A DNA stretch of 64,000 nt, from positions 18,515,267 through 18,579,266 of the forward strand of contig OZ059898.1 of NCBI GenBank assembly GCA_964057225.1, in the 5' to 3' direction. This document shows, one piece after another, positions 25,243-39,735 of this stretch. The position numbers were made by a program, and so were the translations under genes. The notes under the pieces were generated by a model that was not told the origin of the DNA, did not search any database, and worked only from the letters and a program-made list of their open reading frames with translations. This stretch comes from Auanema rhodensis. Lineage: Eukaryota > Nematoda > Chromadorea > Rhabditida > Rhabditidae. Each line of letters starts with the position of its first letter. The stretch's first letter is position 1.

Positions 25243-28200
25243 AATTTTTATTGATATTGATGAATGGTAACCATGACTTTGAAATTTACGTGAACTTTAA
25301 TTTATGCTTATTAAGTGTACACGTGATGTGCACTTGGTATGTAACTCGCTTCAAGTGAAAGATAAAGAGATGCGGTTTTCAAAATTAGATTCCCCATGTC
25401 CATATTAGTCTAAAAACAAATTTTTATTGATATTGGTGCATGGTAACTATGACTTTGAAATTTACGTGAACTTTAATTTATGCTAATTAAGTGTACACAT
25501 GATGTGCACTTGGTATGTAACTCGCTTCACGTCAAAGATAAAGAGATGCGGTTTTCAAAATTAGATTTCGCATGTCCATATTAGTCTAAAAACAAATTTT
25601 TATTGATATTGATGCATGGTAACCATGACTTTGAAATTTACGTGAACTTTAATTTATGCTAATTAAGTGTACACGTGATGTGCACTTGGTATGTAACTCG
25701 CTTCACGTGAAAGATAAAGAGATGCGGTTTTCAAAATTAGATTTCGCATGTCCATATTAGTCTAAAAACAAATTTTTATTGATATTGGTGCATGGCATCC
25801 ATGACTTTAAAATTTACGTGTACTTTAATTTATGCTAATTAAGTGTACACGTGATGTGCACTTGGTATGTAACTCGCTTCACGTGAAAGATAAAGAGATG
25901 CGGTTTTCAAAATTAGATTTCGCATGTCCATATTAGTCTAAAAACAAATTTTTATTGATATTGGTGCATGGCAACCATGACTTTAAAATTTACGTGTACT
26001 TTAATTTATGCTAATTAAGTGTACACATGATGTGCACTTGGTATGTAACTTGCTTCACGTCAAAGATAAAGAGATGCGGTTTTCAAAATTAGATTTCGCA
26101 TGTCCATATTAGTCTAAAAACAAATTTTTATTGATATTGGTGCATGGTAACCATGACTTTGAAATTTACGTGAACTTTAATTTATGCTAATTAAGTGTAC
26201 ACGTGATGTGCACTTGGTATGTAACTCGCTTCACGTGAAAGATAAAGAGATGCGGTTTTCAAAATTAGATTCCCCATGTCCATATTAGTCTAAAAACAAA
26301 TTTTTATTGATATTGGTGCATGGCAACCATGACTTTAAAGTTTACGTGTACTTTAATTTATGCTAATTAAGTGTACACATGATGTGCACTTGGTATGTAA
26401 CTCGCTTCACGTCAAAGATAAAGAGATGCGGTTTTCAAAATTAGATTTCGCATGTCCATATTAGTCTAAAAACAAATTTTTATTGATATTGGTGCATGGT
26501 AACCATGACTTTGAAATTTACGTGAACTTTAATTTATGCTAATTAAGTGTACTCGTGATGTGCACTTGGTATGTAACTCGCTTCACGTGAAAGATAAAAA
26601 GATGCGGTTTTCAAAATTAGATTCCTCATGTCCATATTAGTCTAAAAACAAATTTTTATTGGTATTGGTGCATGACAACCATGACTTTTAAATTTACGTG
26701 TACTTTAATTTATGCTAATTAAGTGTACACATGATGTGCACTTGGTATGTAACTCGCTTCACGTCAAAGATAAAGAGATGCGGTTTTCAAAATTAGATTC
26801 CTCATGTCCATATTAGTCTAAAAACAAATTTTTATTAATATTGGTGCATGGTAACCATGACTTTGAAATTTATGTGAACTTTAATTTATGCTAATTAAGT
26901 GTACACATGATGTGCACTTGGTATGTAACTCGCTTCACGTGAAAGATAAAGAGATGCGGTTTTCAAAATTAGATTCCTCATGTCCATATTAGTCTAAAAA
27001 CAAATTTTTATTGGTATTGGTGCATGACAACCATGACTTTTAAATTTACGTGTACTTTAATTTATGCTAATTAAGTGTACACATGATGTGCACTTGGTAT
27101 GTAACTCGCTTCACGTCAAAGATAAAGAGATGCGGTTTTCAAAATTAGATTCCTCATGTCCATATTAGTCTAAAAACAAATTTTTATTAATATTGGTGCA
27201 TGGTAACCATGACTTTGAAATTTATGTGAACTTTAATTTATGCTAATTAAGTGTACACATGATGTGCACTTGGTATGTAACTCGCTTCACGTGAAAGATA
27301 AAGAGATGCGGTTTTCAAAATTAGATTCCTCATGTCCATATTAGTCTAAAAACGAATTTTTATTGATATTGATGCATGGTAATCATGACTTTGAAATTTT
27401 CGTGAACTTTAATTTATGCTTATTAAGTGTACACGTGATGTGCACTTGGTATGTAACTCGCTTCACGTGAAAGATAAAGGGATGCGGTTTTCAAAATTAG
27501 ATTCCCCATGTCCATATTAGTCTAAAAACAAATTTTTGTTGATATTGGTGGATGGTAACCATGACTTTGAAATTTACGTGAACTTTAATTTATGCTAATT
27601 AAGTGTACACGTGATGTGCACTTGGTATGTAACTCGCTTCACGTGAAAGATAAAGAGATGCGATTTTCAAAATTAGATTTCGCATGTCCATATTAGTCTA
27701 AAAACGAATTTTTATTGATATTGGTGCATGGTAACCATGACTTTGAAATTTACGTGAACTTTAATTTATGCTAATTAAGTGTACACGTGATGTGCACTTG
27801 GTATGTAACTCGCTTCACGTGAAAGATAAAGAGATGCGGTTTTCAAAATTAGATTCCCCATGTCCATATTAGTCTAAAAACAAATTTTTATTGATATTGG
27901 TGCATGGTAACCATGACTTTGAAATTTACGTGAACTTTAATTTATGCTAATTAAGTGTACACGTGAAGTGCACTTGGTATGTAACTCGCTTCACGTGAAA
28001 GATAAAGAGATGCGGTTTTCAAAATTAGATTCCCCATGTCCATATTAGTCTAAAAACAAATTTTTATTGATATTGGTGCATGGTAACCATGACTTTGAAA
28101 TTTACGTGAACTTTAATTTATGCTAATTAAGTGTACACATGATGTGCACTCGGTATGTAACTCGCTTCACGTGAAAGATAAAGAGATGCGGTTTTCAAAA

Positions 28201-31159
28201 TTAGATTCCGCATGTCCATATTAGTCTAAAAACAAATTTTTATTGATATTGGTGCATGGTAACCATGACTTTGAAATTTACGTGAACTTTAATTTATGCT
28301 AATTAAGTGTACACGTGATGTGCACTTGGTATATAACTCGCTTCACGTGAAAGATAAAGAGATGCGGTTTCCAAAATTAGATTTCGCATGTCCATATTAG
28401 TCTAAAAACAAATTTTTGTTGATATTTGTGGATGGTAACCATGACTTTGAAATTTACGTGAACTTTAATTTATGCTAATTAAGTGTACACGTGATGTGCA
28501 CTTGGTATGTAACTCGCTTCACGTGAAAGATGAAGAGATGCGGTTTTCAAAATTAGGTTCCCCATGTCCATATTAGTCTAAAAACAAATTTTTATTGATA
28601 TTGGTGCATGGTAACCATGACTTTGAAATTTACGTGAACTTTAATTTATGCTAATTAAGTGTACACGTGAAGTGCACTTGGTATGTAACTCGCTTCACGT
28701 GAAAGATAAAGAGATGCGGTTTTCAAAATTAGATTCCCCATGTCCATATTAGTCTAAAAACAAATTTTTATTGATATTGGTGCATGGTAACCATGACTTT
28801 GAAATTTACGTGAACTTTAATTTATGCTAATTAAGTGTACACATGATGTGCACTCGGTATGTAACTCGCTTCACGTGAAAGATAAAGAGATGCGGTTTTC
28901 AAAATTAGATTCCGCATGTCCATATTAGTCTAAAAACAAATTTTTATTGATATTGGTGCATGGTAACCATGACTTTGAAATTTACGTGAACTTTAATTTA
29001 TGCTAATTAAGTGTACACGTGATGTGCACTTGGTATGTAACTCGCTTCACGTGAAAGATAAAGAGATGCGGTTTCCAAAATTAGATTTCGCATGTCCATA
29101 TTAGTCTAAAAACAAATTTTTATTGATATTGGTGCATGGTAACCATGACTTTGAAATTTACGTGAACTTCAATTTATGCTAATTAAGTGTACACGTGATG
29201 TGCACTTGGTATGTAACTCGCTTCACGTGAAAGATAAAGAGATGCGGTTTTCAAAATTAGATTCCTCATGTCCATATTAGTCTAAAAACAAATTTTTATT
29301 GATATTGGTGCATGGCAACCATGACTTTAAAATTTACGTGTACTTTAATTTATGCTAATTAAGTGTACACATGATGTGCACTTGGTATGTAACTCGCTTC
29401 ACGTGAAAGATAAAGAGATGCGGTTTTCAAAATTAGATTCCCCATGTCCATATTAGTCTAAAAACAAATTTTTATTGATATTGGTGCATGGCAACCATGA
29501 CTTTCAAATTTACGTGAACTTCAATTTATGCTAATTAAGTGTACACGTGATGTGCACTTGGTATGTAACTCGCTTCGCGTCAAAGATAAAGAGATGCGGT
29601 TTTCAAAATTAGATTCCCCATGTCCATATTAGTCTAAAAACAAATTTTTATTGATATTGGTGCATGGTAACCATGACTTTGAAATTTACGTGAACTTTAA
29701 TTTATGCTAATTAAGTGTACACGTGATGTGCACTTGGTATGTAACTCGCTTCGCGTCAAAGATAAAGAGATGCGGTTTTCAAAATTAGATTCCCCATGTC
29801 CATATTAGTCTAAAAACAAATTTTTGTTGATATTGGTGGATGGTAACCATGACTTTGAAATTTACGTGAACTTTAATTTATGCTAATTAAGTGTACACGT
29901 GATGTGCACTTGGTATGTAACTCGCTTCACGTGAAAGATAAAGAGATGCGGTTTTCAAAATTAGATTCCTCATGTCCATATTAGTCTAAAAACGAATTTT
30001 TATTGATATTGATGCATGGTAACCATGACTTTGAAATTTACGTGAACTTTAATTTATGCTTATTAAGTGTACACGTGATGTGCACTTGGTATGTAACTCG
30101 CTTCAAGTGAAAGATAAAGAGATGCGGTTTTCAAAATTAGATTCCCCATGTCCATATTAGTCTAAAAACAAATTTTTATTGATATTGGTGCATGGTAACT
30201 ATGACTTTGAAATTTACGTGAACTTTAATTTATGCTAATTAAGTGTACACATGATGTGCACTTGGTATGTAACTCGCTTCACGTCAAAGATAAAGAGATG
30301 CGGTTTTCAAAATTAGAATTCGCATGTCCATATTAGTCTAAAAACAAATTTTTATTGATATTGGTGCATGGTAACTATGACTTTGAAATTTACGTGAACT
30401 TTAATTTATGCTAATTAAGTGTACACATGATGTGCACTTGGTATGTAACTCGCTTAACGTGAAAGATAAAGAGATGCGGTTTTCAAAATTAGATTCCCCA
30501 TGTCCATATTAGTCTAAAAACAAATTTTTATTGATATTGGTGCATGGCAACCATGACTTTAAAATTTACGTGTACTTTAATTTATGCTAATTAAGTGTAC
30601 ACATGATGTGCACTTGGTATGTAACTCGCTTCACGTGAAAGATAAAGAGATGCGGTTTTCAAAATTAGATTTCCCATGTCCATATTAGTCTAAAAACAAA
30701 TTTTTATTGATATTGGTGCATGGCAACCATGACTTTCAAATTTACGTGAACTTCAATTTATGCTAATTAAGTGTACACGTGATGTGCACTTGGTATGTAA
30801 CTCGCTTCGCGTCAAAGATAAAGAGATGCGGTTTTCAAAATTAGATTCCCCATGTCCATATTAGTCTAAAAACAAATTTTTATTGATATTGGTGCTTGGT
30901 AACCATGACTTTGAAATTTACGTGAACTTTAATTTATGCTAATTAAGTGTACACGTGATGTGCACTTGGTATGTAACTCGCTTCGCGTCAAAGATAAAGA
31001 GATGCGGTTTTCAAAATTAGATTCCCCATGTCCATATTAGTCTAAAAACAAATTTTTGTTGATATTGGTGGATGGTAACTATGACTTTGAAATTTACGTG
31101 AACTTTAATTTATGCTAATTAAGTGTACACATGATGTGCACTTGGTATGTAACTCGCTT
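25243..31159 (+). repeat. 6-kb superblock, copy B
   Basis: Second copy of the superblock, joined to copy A by a short duplicated stretch (24,961-25,140 repeats the CGCGTCAA/TTTTTGTTG/GGTAACT monomer just before it). It carries markers absent from A, such as GGTGCTTGG (30,891). Its right half (27,191 onward) was copied again as C. Left limit set where ACAAATTTTTATTGATATTGATGAATGG begins to agree with copy A. Confidence 0.88.
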
Positions 31160-32383
31160 CACGTGAAAGATAAAGAGATGCGGTTTTCAAAATTAGATTC
31201 CCCATGTCCATATTAGTCTAAAAACAAATTTTTATTGATATTGGTGCATGGTAACCATGACTTTGAAATTTACGTGTACTTTAATTTATGCTAATTAAGT
31301 GTACACATGATGTGCACTTGGTATGTAACTCGCTTCACGTGAAAGATAAAGAGATGCGGTTTTCAAAATTAGATTCCCCATGTCCATATTAGTCTAAAAA
31401 CAAATTTTTATTGATATTGGTGCATGGCAACCATGACTTTCAAATTTACGTGAACTTCAATTTATGCTAATTAAGTGTACACGTGATGTGCACTTGGTAT
31501 GTAACTCGCTTCGCGTCAAAGATAAAGAGATGCGGTTTTCAAAATTAGATTCCCCATGTCCATATTAGTCTAAAAACAAATTTTTATTGATATTGGTGCA
31601 TGGTAACCATGACTTTGAAATTTACGTGAACTTTAATTTATGCTAATTAAGTGTACACGTGATGTGCACTTGGTATGTAACTCGCTTCGCGTCAAAGATA
31701 AAGAGATGCGGTTTTCAAAATTAGATTCCCCATGTCCATATTAGTCTAAAAACAAATTTTTGTTGATATTGGTGGATGGTAACTATGACTTTGAAATTAA
31801 CGTGAACTTTAATTTATGCTAATTAAGTGTACACATGATGTGCACTTGGTATGTAACTCGCTTCACGTGAAAGATAAAGAGATGCGGTTTTCAAAATTAG
31901 ATTCCCCATGTCCATATTAGTCTAAAAACGAATTTTTATTGATATTGATGCATGGTAACCATGACTTTGAAATTTACGTGAACTTTAATTTATGCTTATT
32001 AAGTGTACACGTGATGTGCACTTGGTATGTAACTCGCTTCAAGTGAAAGATAAAGAGATGCGGTTTTCAAAATTAGATTCCCCATGTCCATATTAGTCTA
32101 AAAACAAATTTTTATTGATATTGGTGCATGGTAACTATGACTTTGAAATTTACGTGAACTTTAATTTATGCTAATTAAGTGTACACATGATGTGCACTTG
32201 GTATGTAACTCGCTTCACGTCAAAGATAAAGAGATGCGGTTTTCAAAATTAGATTTCGCATGTCCATATTAGTCTAAAAACAAATTTTTATTGATATTGG
32301 TGCATGGTAACCATGACTTTGAAATTTACGTGAACTTTAATTTATGCTAATTAAGTGTACACATGATGTGCACTTGGTATGTA

Positions 32384-32735
32384 ACTCGCTTAACGTGAAA
32401 GATAAAGAGATGCGGTTTTCAAAATTAGATTCCCCATGTCCATATTAGTCTAAAAACGAATTTTTATTGATATTGGTGCATGGTAACCATGACTTTGAAA
32501 TTTACGTGAACTTTAATTTATGCTAATTAAGTGTACACATGATGTGCACTTGGTATGTAACTCGCTTAACGTGAAAGATAAAGAGATGCGGTTTTCAAAA
32601 TTAGATTCCCCATGTCCATATTAGTCTAAAAACGAATTTTTATTGATATTGGTGCATGGTAACCATGACTTTGAAATTTACGTGAACTTTAATTTATGCT
32701 AATTAAGTGTACACATGATGTGCACTTGGTATGTA
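32384..32735 (+). repeat. Single-monomer tandem doubling
   Basis: Two successive monomers (about 32,344-32,519 and 32,520-32,695) share the rare CTTAACGTGA plus ACGAAT combination (CTTAACGTGA at 32,389 and 32,565). They look identical and lie just outside the B/C copied segment, consistent with a one-monomer unequal exchange. Confidence 0.7.
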
Positions 32736-33350
32736 ACTCGCTTCACGTCAAAGATAAAGAGATGCGGTTTTCAAAATTAGATTTCGCATGTCCATATTAG
32801 TCTAAAAACAAATTTTTATTGATATTGGTGCATGGTAACCATGACTTTGAAATTTACGTGAACTTTAATTTATGCTAATTAAGTGTACACATGATGTGCA
32901 CTTGGTATGTAACTCGCTTCACGTGAAAGATAAAGAGATGCGGTTTTCAAAATTAGATTCCCCATGTCCATATTAGTCTAAAAACGAATTTTTATTGATA
33001 TTGGTGCATGGTAACCATGACTTTGAAATTTACGTGAACTTTAATTTATGCTAATTAAGTGTACACATGATGTGCACTTGGTATGTAACTCGCTTCACGT
33101 GAAAGATAAAGAGATGCGGTTTTCAAAATTAGATTCCCCATGTCCATATTAGTCTAAAAACGAATTTTTATTGATATTGATGCATGGTAACCATGACTTT
33201 GAAATTTACGTGAACTTTAATTTATGCTTATTAAGTGTACACGTGATGTGCACTTGGTATGTAACTCGCTTCAAGTGAAAGATAAAGAGATGCGGTTTTC
33301 AAAATTAGATTCCCCATGTCCATATTAGTCTAAAAACAAATTTTTATTGA

Positions 33351-36300
33351 TATTGGTGCATGGTAACCATGACTTTGAAATTTATGTGAACTTTAATTTA
33401 TGCTAATTAAGTGTACACATGATGTGCACTTGGTATGTAACTCGCTTCACGTGAAAGATAAAGAGATGCGGTTTTCAAAATTAGATTCCTCATGTCCATA
33501 TTAGTCTAAAAACGAATTTTTATTGATATTGATGCATGGTAATCATGACTTTGAAATTTTCGTGAACTTTAATTTATGCTTATTAAGTGTACACGTGATG
33601 TGCACTTGGTATGTAACTCGCTTCACGTGAAAGATAAAGGGATGCGGTTTTCAAAATTAGATTCCCCATGTCCATATTAGTCTAAAAACAAATTTTTGTT
33701 GATATTGGTGGATGGTAACCATGACTTTGAAATTTACGTGAACTTTAATTTATGCTAATTAAGTGTACACGTGATGTGCACTTGGTATGTAACTCGCTTC
33801 ACGTGAAAGATAAAGAGATGCGATTTTCAAAATTAGATTTCGCATGTCCATATTAGTCTAAAAACGAATTTTTATTGATATTGGTGCATGGTAACCATGA
33901 CTTTGAAATTTACGTGAACTTTAATTTATGCTAATTAAGTGTACACGTGATGTGCACTTGGTATGTAACTCGCTTCACGTGAAAGATAAAGAGATGCGGT
34001 TTTCAAAATTAGATTCCCCATGTCCATATTAGTCTAAAAACAAATTTTTATTGATATTGGTGCATGGTAACCATGACTTTGAAATTTACGTGAACTTTAA
34101 TTTATGCTAATTAAGTGTACACGTGAAGTGCACTTGGTATGTAACTCGCTTCACGTGAAAGATAAAGAGATGCGGTTTTCAAAATTAGATTCCCCATGTC
34201 CATATTAGTCTAAAAACAAATTTTTATTGATATTGGTGCATGGTAACCATGACTTTGAAATTTACGTGAACTTTAATTTATGCTAATTAAGTGTACACAT
34301 GATGTGCACTCGGTATGTAACTCGCTTCACGTGAAAGATAAAGAGATGCGGTTTTCAAAATTAGATTCCGCATGTCCATATTAGTCTAAAAACAAATTTT
34401 TATTGATATTGGTGCATGGTAACCATGACTTTGAAATTTACGTGAACTTTAATTTATGCTAATTAAGTGTACACGTGATGTGCACTTGGTATATAACTCG
34501 CTTCACGTGAAAGATAAAGAGATGCGGTTTCCAAAATTAGATTTCGCATGTCCATATTAGTCTAAAAACAAATTTTTGTTGATATTTGTGGATGGTAACC
34601 ATGACTTTGAAATTTACGTGAACTTTAATTTATGCTAATTAAGTGTACACGTGATGTGCACTTGGTATGTAACTCGCTTCACGTGAAAGATGAAGAGATG
34701 CGGTTTTCAAAATTAGGTTCCCCATGTCCATATTAGTCTAAAAACAAATTTTTATTGATATTGGTGCATGGTAACCATGACTTTGAAATTTACGTGAACT
34801 TTAATTTATGCTAATTAAGTGTACACGTGAAGTGCACTTGGTATGTAACTCGCTTCACGTGAAAGATAAAGAGATGCGGTTTTCAAAATTAGATTCCCCA
34901 TGTCCATATTAGTCTAAAAACAAATTTTTATTGATATTGGTGCATGGTAACCATGACTTTGAAATTTACGTGAACTTTAATTTATGCTAATTAAGTGTAC
35001 ACATGATGTGCACTCGGTATGTAACTCGCTTCACGTGAAAGATAAAGAGATGCGGTTTTCAAAATTAGATTCCGCATGTCCATATTAGTCTAAAAACAAA
35101 TTTTTATTGATATTGGTGCATGGTAACCATGACTTTGAAATTTACGTGAACTTTAATTTATGCTAATTAAGTGTACACGTGATGTGCACTTGGTATGTAA
35201 CTCGCTTCACGTGAAAGATAAAGAGATGCGGTTTCCAAAATTAGATTTCGCATGTCCATATTAGTCTAAAAACAAATTTTTATTGATATTGGTGCATGGT
35301 AACCATGACTTTGAAATTTACGTGAACTTCAATTTATGCTAATTAAGTGTACACGTGATGTGCACTTGGTATGTAACTCGCTTCACGTGAAAGATAAAGA
35401 GATGCGGTTTTCAAAATTAGATTCCTCATGTCCATATTAGTCTAAAAACAAATTTTTATTGATATTGGTGCATGGCAACCATGACTTTAAAATTTACGTG
35501 TACTTTAATTTATGCTAATTAAGTGTACACATGATGTGCACTTGGTATGTAACTCGCTTCACGTGAAAGATAAAGAGATGCGGTTTTCAAAATTAGATTC
35601 CCCATGTCCATATTAGTCTAAAAACAAATTTTTATTGATATTGGTGCATGGCAACCATGACTTTCAAATTTACGTGAACTTCAATTTATGCTAATTAAGT
35701 GTACACGTGATGTGCACTTGGTATGTAACTCGCTTCGCGTCAAAGATAAAGAGATGCGGTTTTCAAAATTAGATTCCCCATGTCCATATTAGTCTAAAAA
35801 CAAATTTTTATTGATATTGGTGCATGGTAACCATGACTTTGAAATTTACGTGAACTTTAATTTATGCTAATTAAGTGTACACGTGATGTGCACTTGGTAT
35901 GTAACTCGCTTCGCGTCAAAGATAAAGAGATGCGGTTTTCAAAATTAGATTCCCCATGTCCATATTAGTCTAAAAACAAATTTTTGTTGATATTGGTGGA
36001 TGGTAACCATGACTTTGAAATTTACGTGAACTTTAATTTATGCTAATTAAGTGTACACGTGATGTGCACTTGGTATGTAACTCGCTTCACGTGAAAGATA
36101 AAGAGATGCGGTTTTCAAAATTAGATTCCTCATGTCCATATTAGTCTAAAAACGAATTTTTATTGATATTGATGCATGGTAACCATGACTTTGAAATTTA
36201 CGTGAACTTTAATTTATGCTTATTAAGTGTACACGTGATGTGCACTTGGTATGTAACTCGCTTCAAGTGAAAGATAAAGAGATGCGGTTTTCAAAATTAG

Positions 36301-38617
36301 ATTCCCCATGTCCATATTAGTCTAAAAACAAATTTTTATTGATATTGGTGCATGGTAACTATGACTTTGAAATTTACGTGAACTTTAATTTATGCTAATT
36401 AAGTGTACACATGATGTGCACTTGGTATGTAACTCGCTTCACGTCAAAGATAAAGAGATGCGGTTTTCAAAATTAGAATTCGCATGTCCATATTAGTCTA
36501 AAAACAAATTTTTATTGATATTGGTGCATGGTAACTATGACTTTGAAATTTACGTGAACTTTAATTTATGCTAATTAAGTGTACACATGATGTGCACTTG
36601 GTATGTAACTCGCTTAACGTGAAAGATAAAGAGATGCGGTTTTCAAAATTAGATTCCCCATGTCCATATTAGTCTAAAAACAAATTTTTATTGATATTGG
36701 TGCATGGCAACCATGACTTTAAAATTTACGTGTACTTTAATTTATGCTAATTAAGTGTACACATGATGTGCACTTGGTATGTAACTCGCTTCACGTGAAA
36801 GATAAAGAGATGCGGTTTTCAAAATTAGATTTCCCATGTCCATATTAGTCTAAAAACAAATTTTTATTGATATTGGTGCATGGCAACCATGACTTTCAAA
36901 TTTACGTGAACTTCAATTTATGCTAATTAAGTGTACACGTGATGTGCACTTGGTATGTAACTCGCTTCGCGTCAAAGATAAAGAGATGCGGTTTTCAAAA
37001 TTAGATTCCCCATGTCCATATTAGTCTAAAAACAAATTTTTATTGATATTGGTGCTTGGTAACCATGACTTTGAAATTTACGTGAACTTTAATTTATGCT
37101 AATTAAGTGTACACGTGATGTGCACTTGGTATGTAACTCGCTTCGCGTCAAAGATAAAGAGATGCGGTTTTCAAAATTAGATTCCCCATGTCCATATTAG
37201 TCTAAAAACAAATTTTTGTTGATATTGGTGGATGGTAACTATGACTTTGAAATTTACGTGAACTTTAATTTATGCTAATTAAGTGTACACATGATGTGCA
37301 CTTGGTATGTAACTCGCTTCACGTGAAAGATAAAGAGATGCGGTTTTCAAAATTAGATTCCCCATGTCCATATTAGTCTAAAAACAAATTTTTATTGATA
37401 TTGGTGCATGGTAACCATGACTTTGAAATTTACGTGTACTTTAATTTATGCTAATTAAGTGTACACATGATGTGCACTTGGTATGTAACTCGCTTCACGT
37501 GAAAGATAAAGAGATGCGGTTTTCAAAATTAGATTCCCCATGTCCATATTAGTCTAAAAACAAATTTTTATTGATATTGGTGCATGGCAACCATGACTTT
37601 CAAATTTACGTGAACTTCAATTTATGCTAATTAAGTGTACACGTGATGTGCACTTGGTATGTAACTCGCTTCGCGTCAAAGATAAAGAGATGCGGTTTTC
37701 AAAATTAGATTCCCCATGTCCATATTAGTCTAAAAACAAATTTTTATTGATATTGGTGCATGGTAACCATGACTTTGAAATTTACGTGAACTTTAATTTA
37801 TGCTAATTAAGTGTACACGTGATGTGCACTTGGTATGTAACTCGCTTCGCGTCAAAGATAAAGAGATGCGGTTTTCAAAATTAGATTCCCCATGTCCATA
37901 TTAGTCTAAAAACAAATTTTTGTTGATATTGGTGGATGGTAACTATGACTTTGAAATTAACGTGAACTTTAATTTATGCTAATTAAGTGTACACATGATG
38001 TGCACTTGGTATGTAACTCGCTTCACGTGAAAGATAAAGAGATGCGGTTTTCAAAATTAGATTCCCCATGTCCATATTAGTCTAAAAACGAATTTTTATT
38101 GATATTGATGCATGGTAACCATGACTTTGAAATTTACGTGAACTTTAATTTATGCTTATTAAGTGTACACGTGATGTGCACTTGGTATGTAACTCGCTTC
38201 AAGTGAAAGATAAAGAGATGCGGTTTTCAAAATTAGATTCCCCATGTCCATATTAGTCTAAAAACAAATTTTTATTGATATTGGTGCATGGTAACTATGA
38301 CTTTGAAATTTACGTGAACTTTAATTTATGCTAATTAAGTGTACACATGATGTGCACTTGGTATGTAACTCGCTTCACGTCAAAGATAAAGAGATGCGGT
38401 TTTCAAAATTAGATTTCGCATGTCCATATTAGTCTAAAAACAAATTTTTATTGATATTGGTGCATGGTAACCATGACTTTGAAATTTACGTGAACTTTAA
38501 TTTATGCTAATTAAGTGTACACATGATGTGCACTTGGTATGTAACTCGCTTAACGTGAAAGATAAAGAGATGCGGTTTTCAAAATTAGATTCCCCATGTC
38601 CATATTAGTCTAAAAAC
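33351..38617 (+). repeat. 6-kb superblock, copy C (30 monomers)
   Basis: A 5,267-bp copy of 27,191-32,457 at an exact 6,160-bp offset with no net indel. It keeps B-specific markers: the extra CACTCGG monomer (35,001 region), the missing TTCGC monomer, GGTGCTTGG (37,051), AGAATTCGC (36,477) and TGAAATTAACG (about 37,953). It ends inside a monomer where ACGAAT (32,456) becomes ACAAAT (38,616). I noticed no substitution in the stretches compared, making this one of the most recent events here. Confidence 0.9.
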
Positions 38618-39735
38618 AAATTTTTATTGATATTGGTGCATGGCAACCATGACTTTAAAATTTACGTGTACTTTAATTTATGCTAATTAAGTGTACACAT
38701 GATGTGCACTTGGTATGTAACTCGCTTCACGTCAAAGATAAAGAGATGCGGTTTTCAAAATTAGATTTCGCATGTCCATATTAGTCTAAAAACAAATTTT
38801 TATTGATATTGGTGCATGGTAACCATGACTTTGAAATTTACGTGAACTTTAATTTATGCTAATTAAGTGTACACATGATGTGCACTTGGTATGTAACTCG
38901 CTTCACGTCAAAGATAAAGAGATGCGGTTTTCAAAATTAGATTCCCCATGTCCATATTAGTCTAAAAACAAATTTTTATTGATATTGGTGCATGGTAACC
39001 ATGACTTTGAAATTTACGTGAACTTTAATTTATGCTAATTAAGTGTACACATGATGTGCACTTGGTATGTAACTCGCTTCACGTCAAAGATAAAGAGATG
39101 CGGTTTTCAAAATTAGATTCCCCATGTCCATATTAGTCTAAAAACAAATTTTTATTGATATTGGTGCATGGCAACCATGACTTTAAAATTTACGTGTACT
39201 TTAATTTATGCTAATTAAGTGTACACATGATGTGCACTTGGTATGTAACTCGCTTCACGTCAAAGATAAAGAGATGCGGTTTTCAAAATTAGATTTCGCA
39301 TGTCCATATTAGTCTAAAAACAAATTTTTATTGATATTGGTGCATGGTAACCATGACTTTGAAATTTACGTGAACTTTAATTTATGCTAATTAAGTGTAC
39401 ACATGATGTGCACTTGGTATGTAACTCGCTTCACGTCAAAGATAAAGAGATGCGGTTTTCAAAATTAGATTCCCCATGTCCATATTAGTCTAAAAACAAA
39501 TTTTTATTGATATTGGTGCATGGTAACTATGACTTTGAAATTTACGTGAACTTTAATTTATGCTAATTAAGTGTACACATGATGTGCACTTGGTATGTAA
39601 CTCGCTTCACGTCAAAGATAAAGAGATGCGGTTTTCAAAATTAGATTTCGCATGTCCATATTAGTCTAAAAACAAATTTTTATTGATATTGGTGCATGGT
39701 AACCATGACTTTGAAATTTACGTGAACTTTAATTT

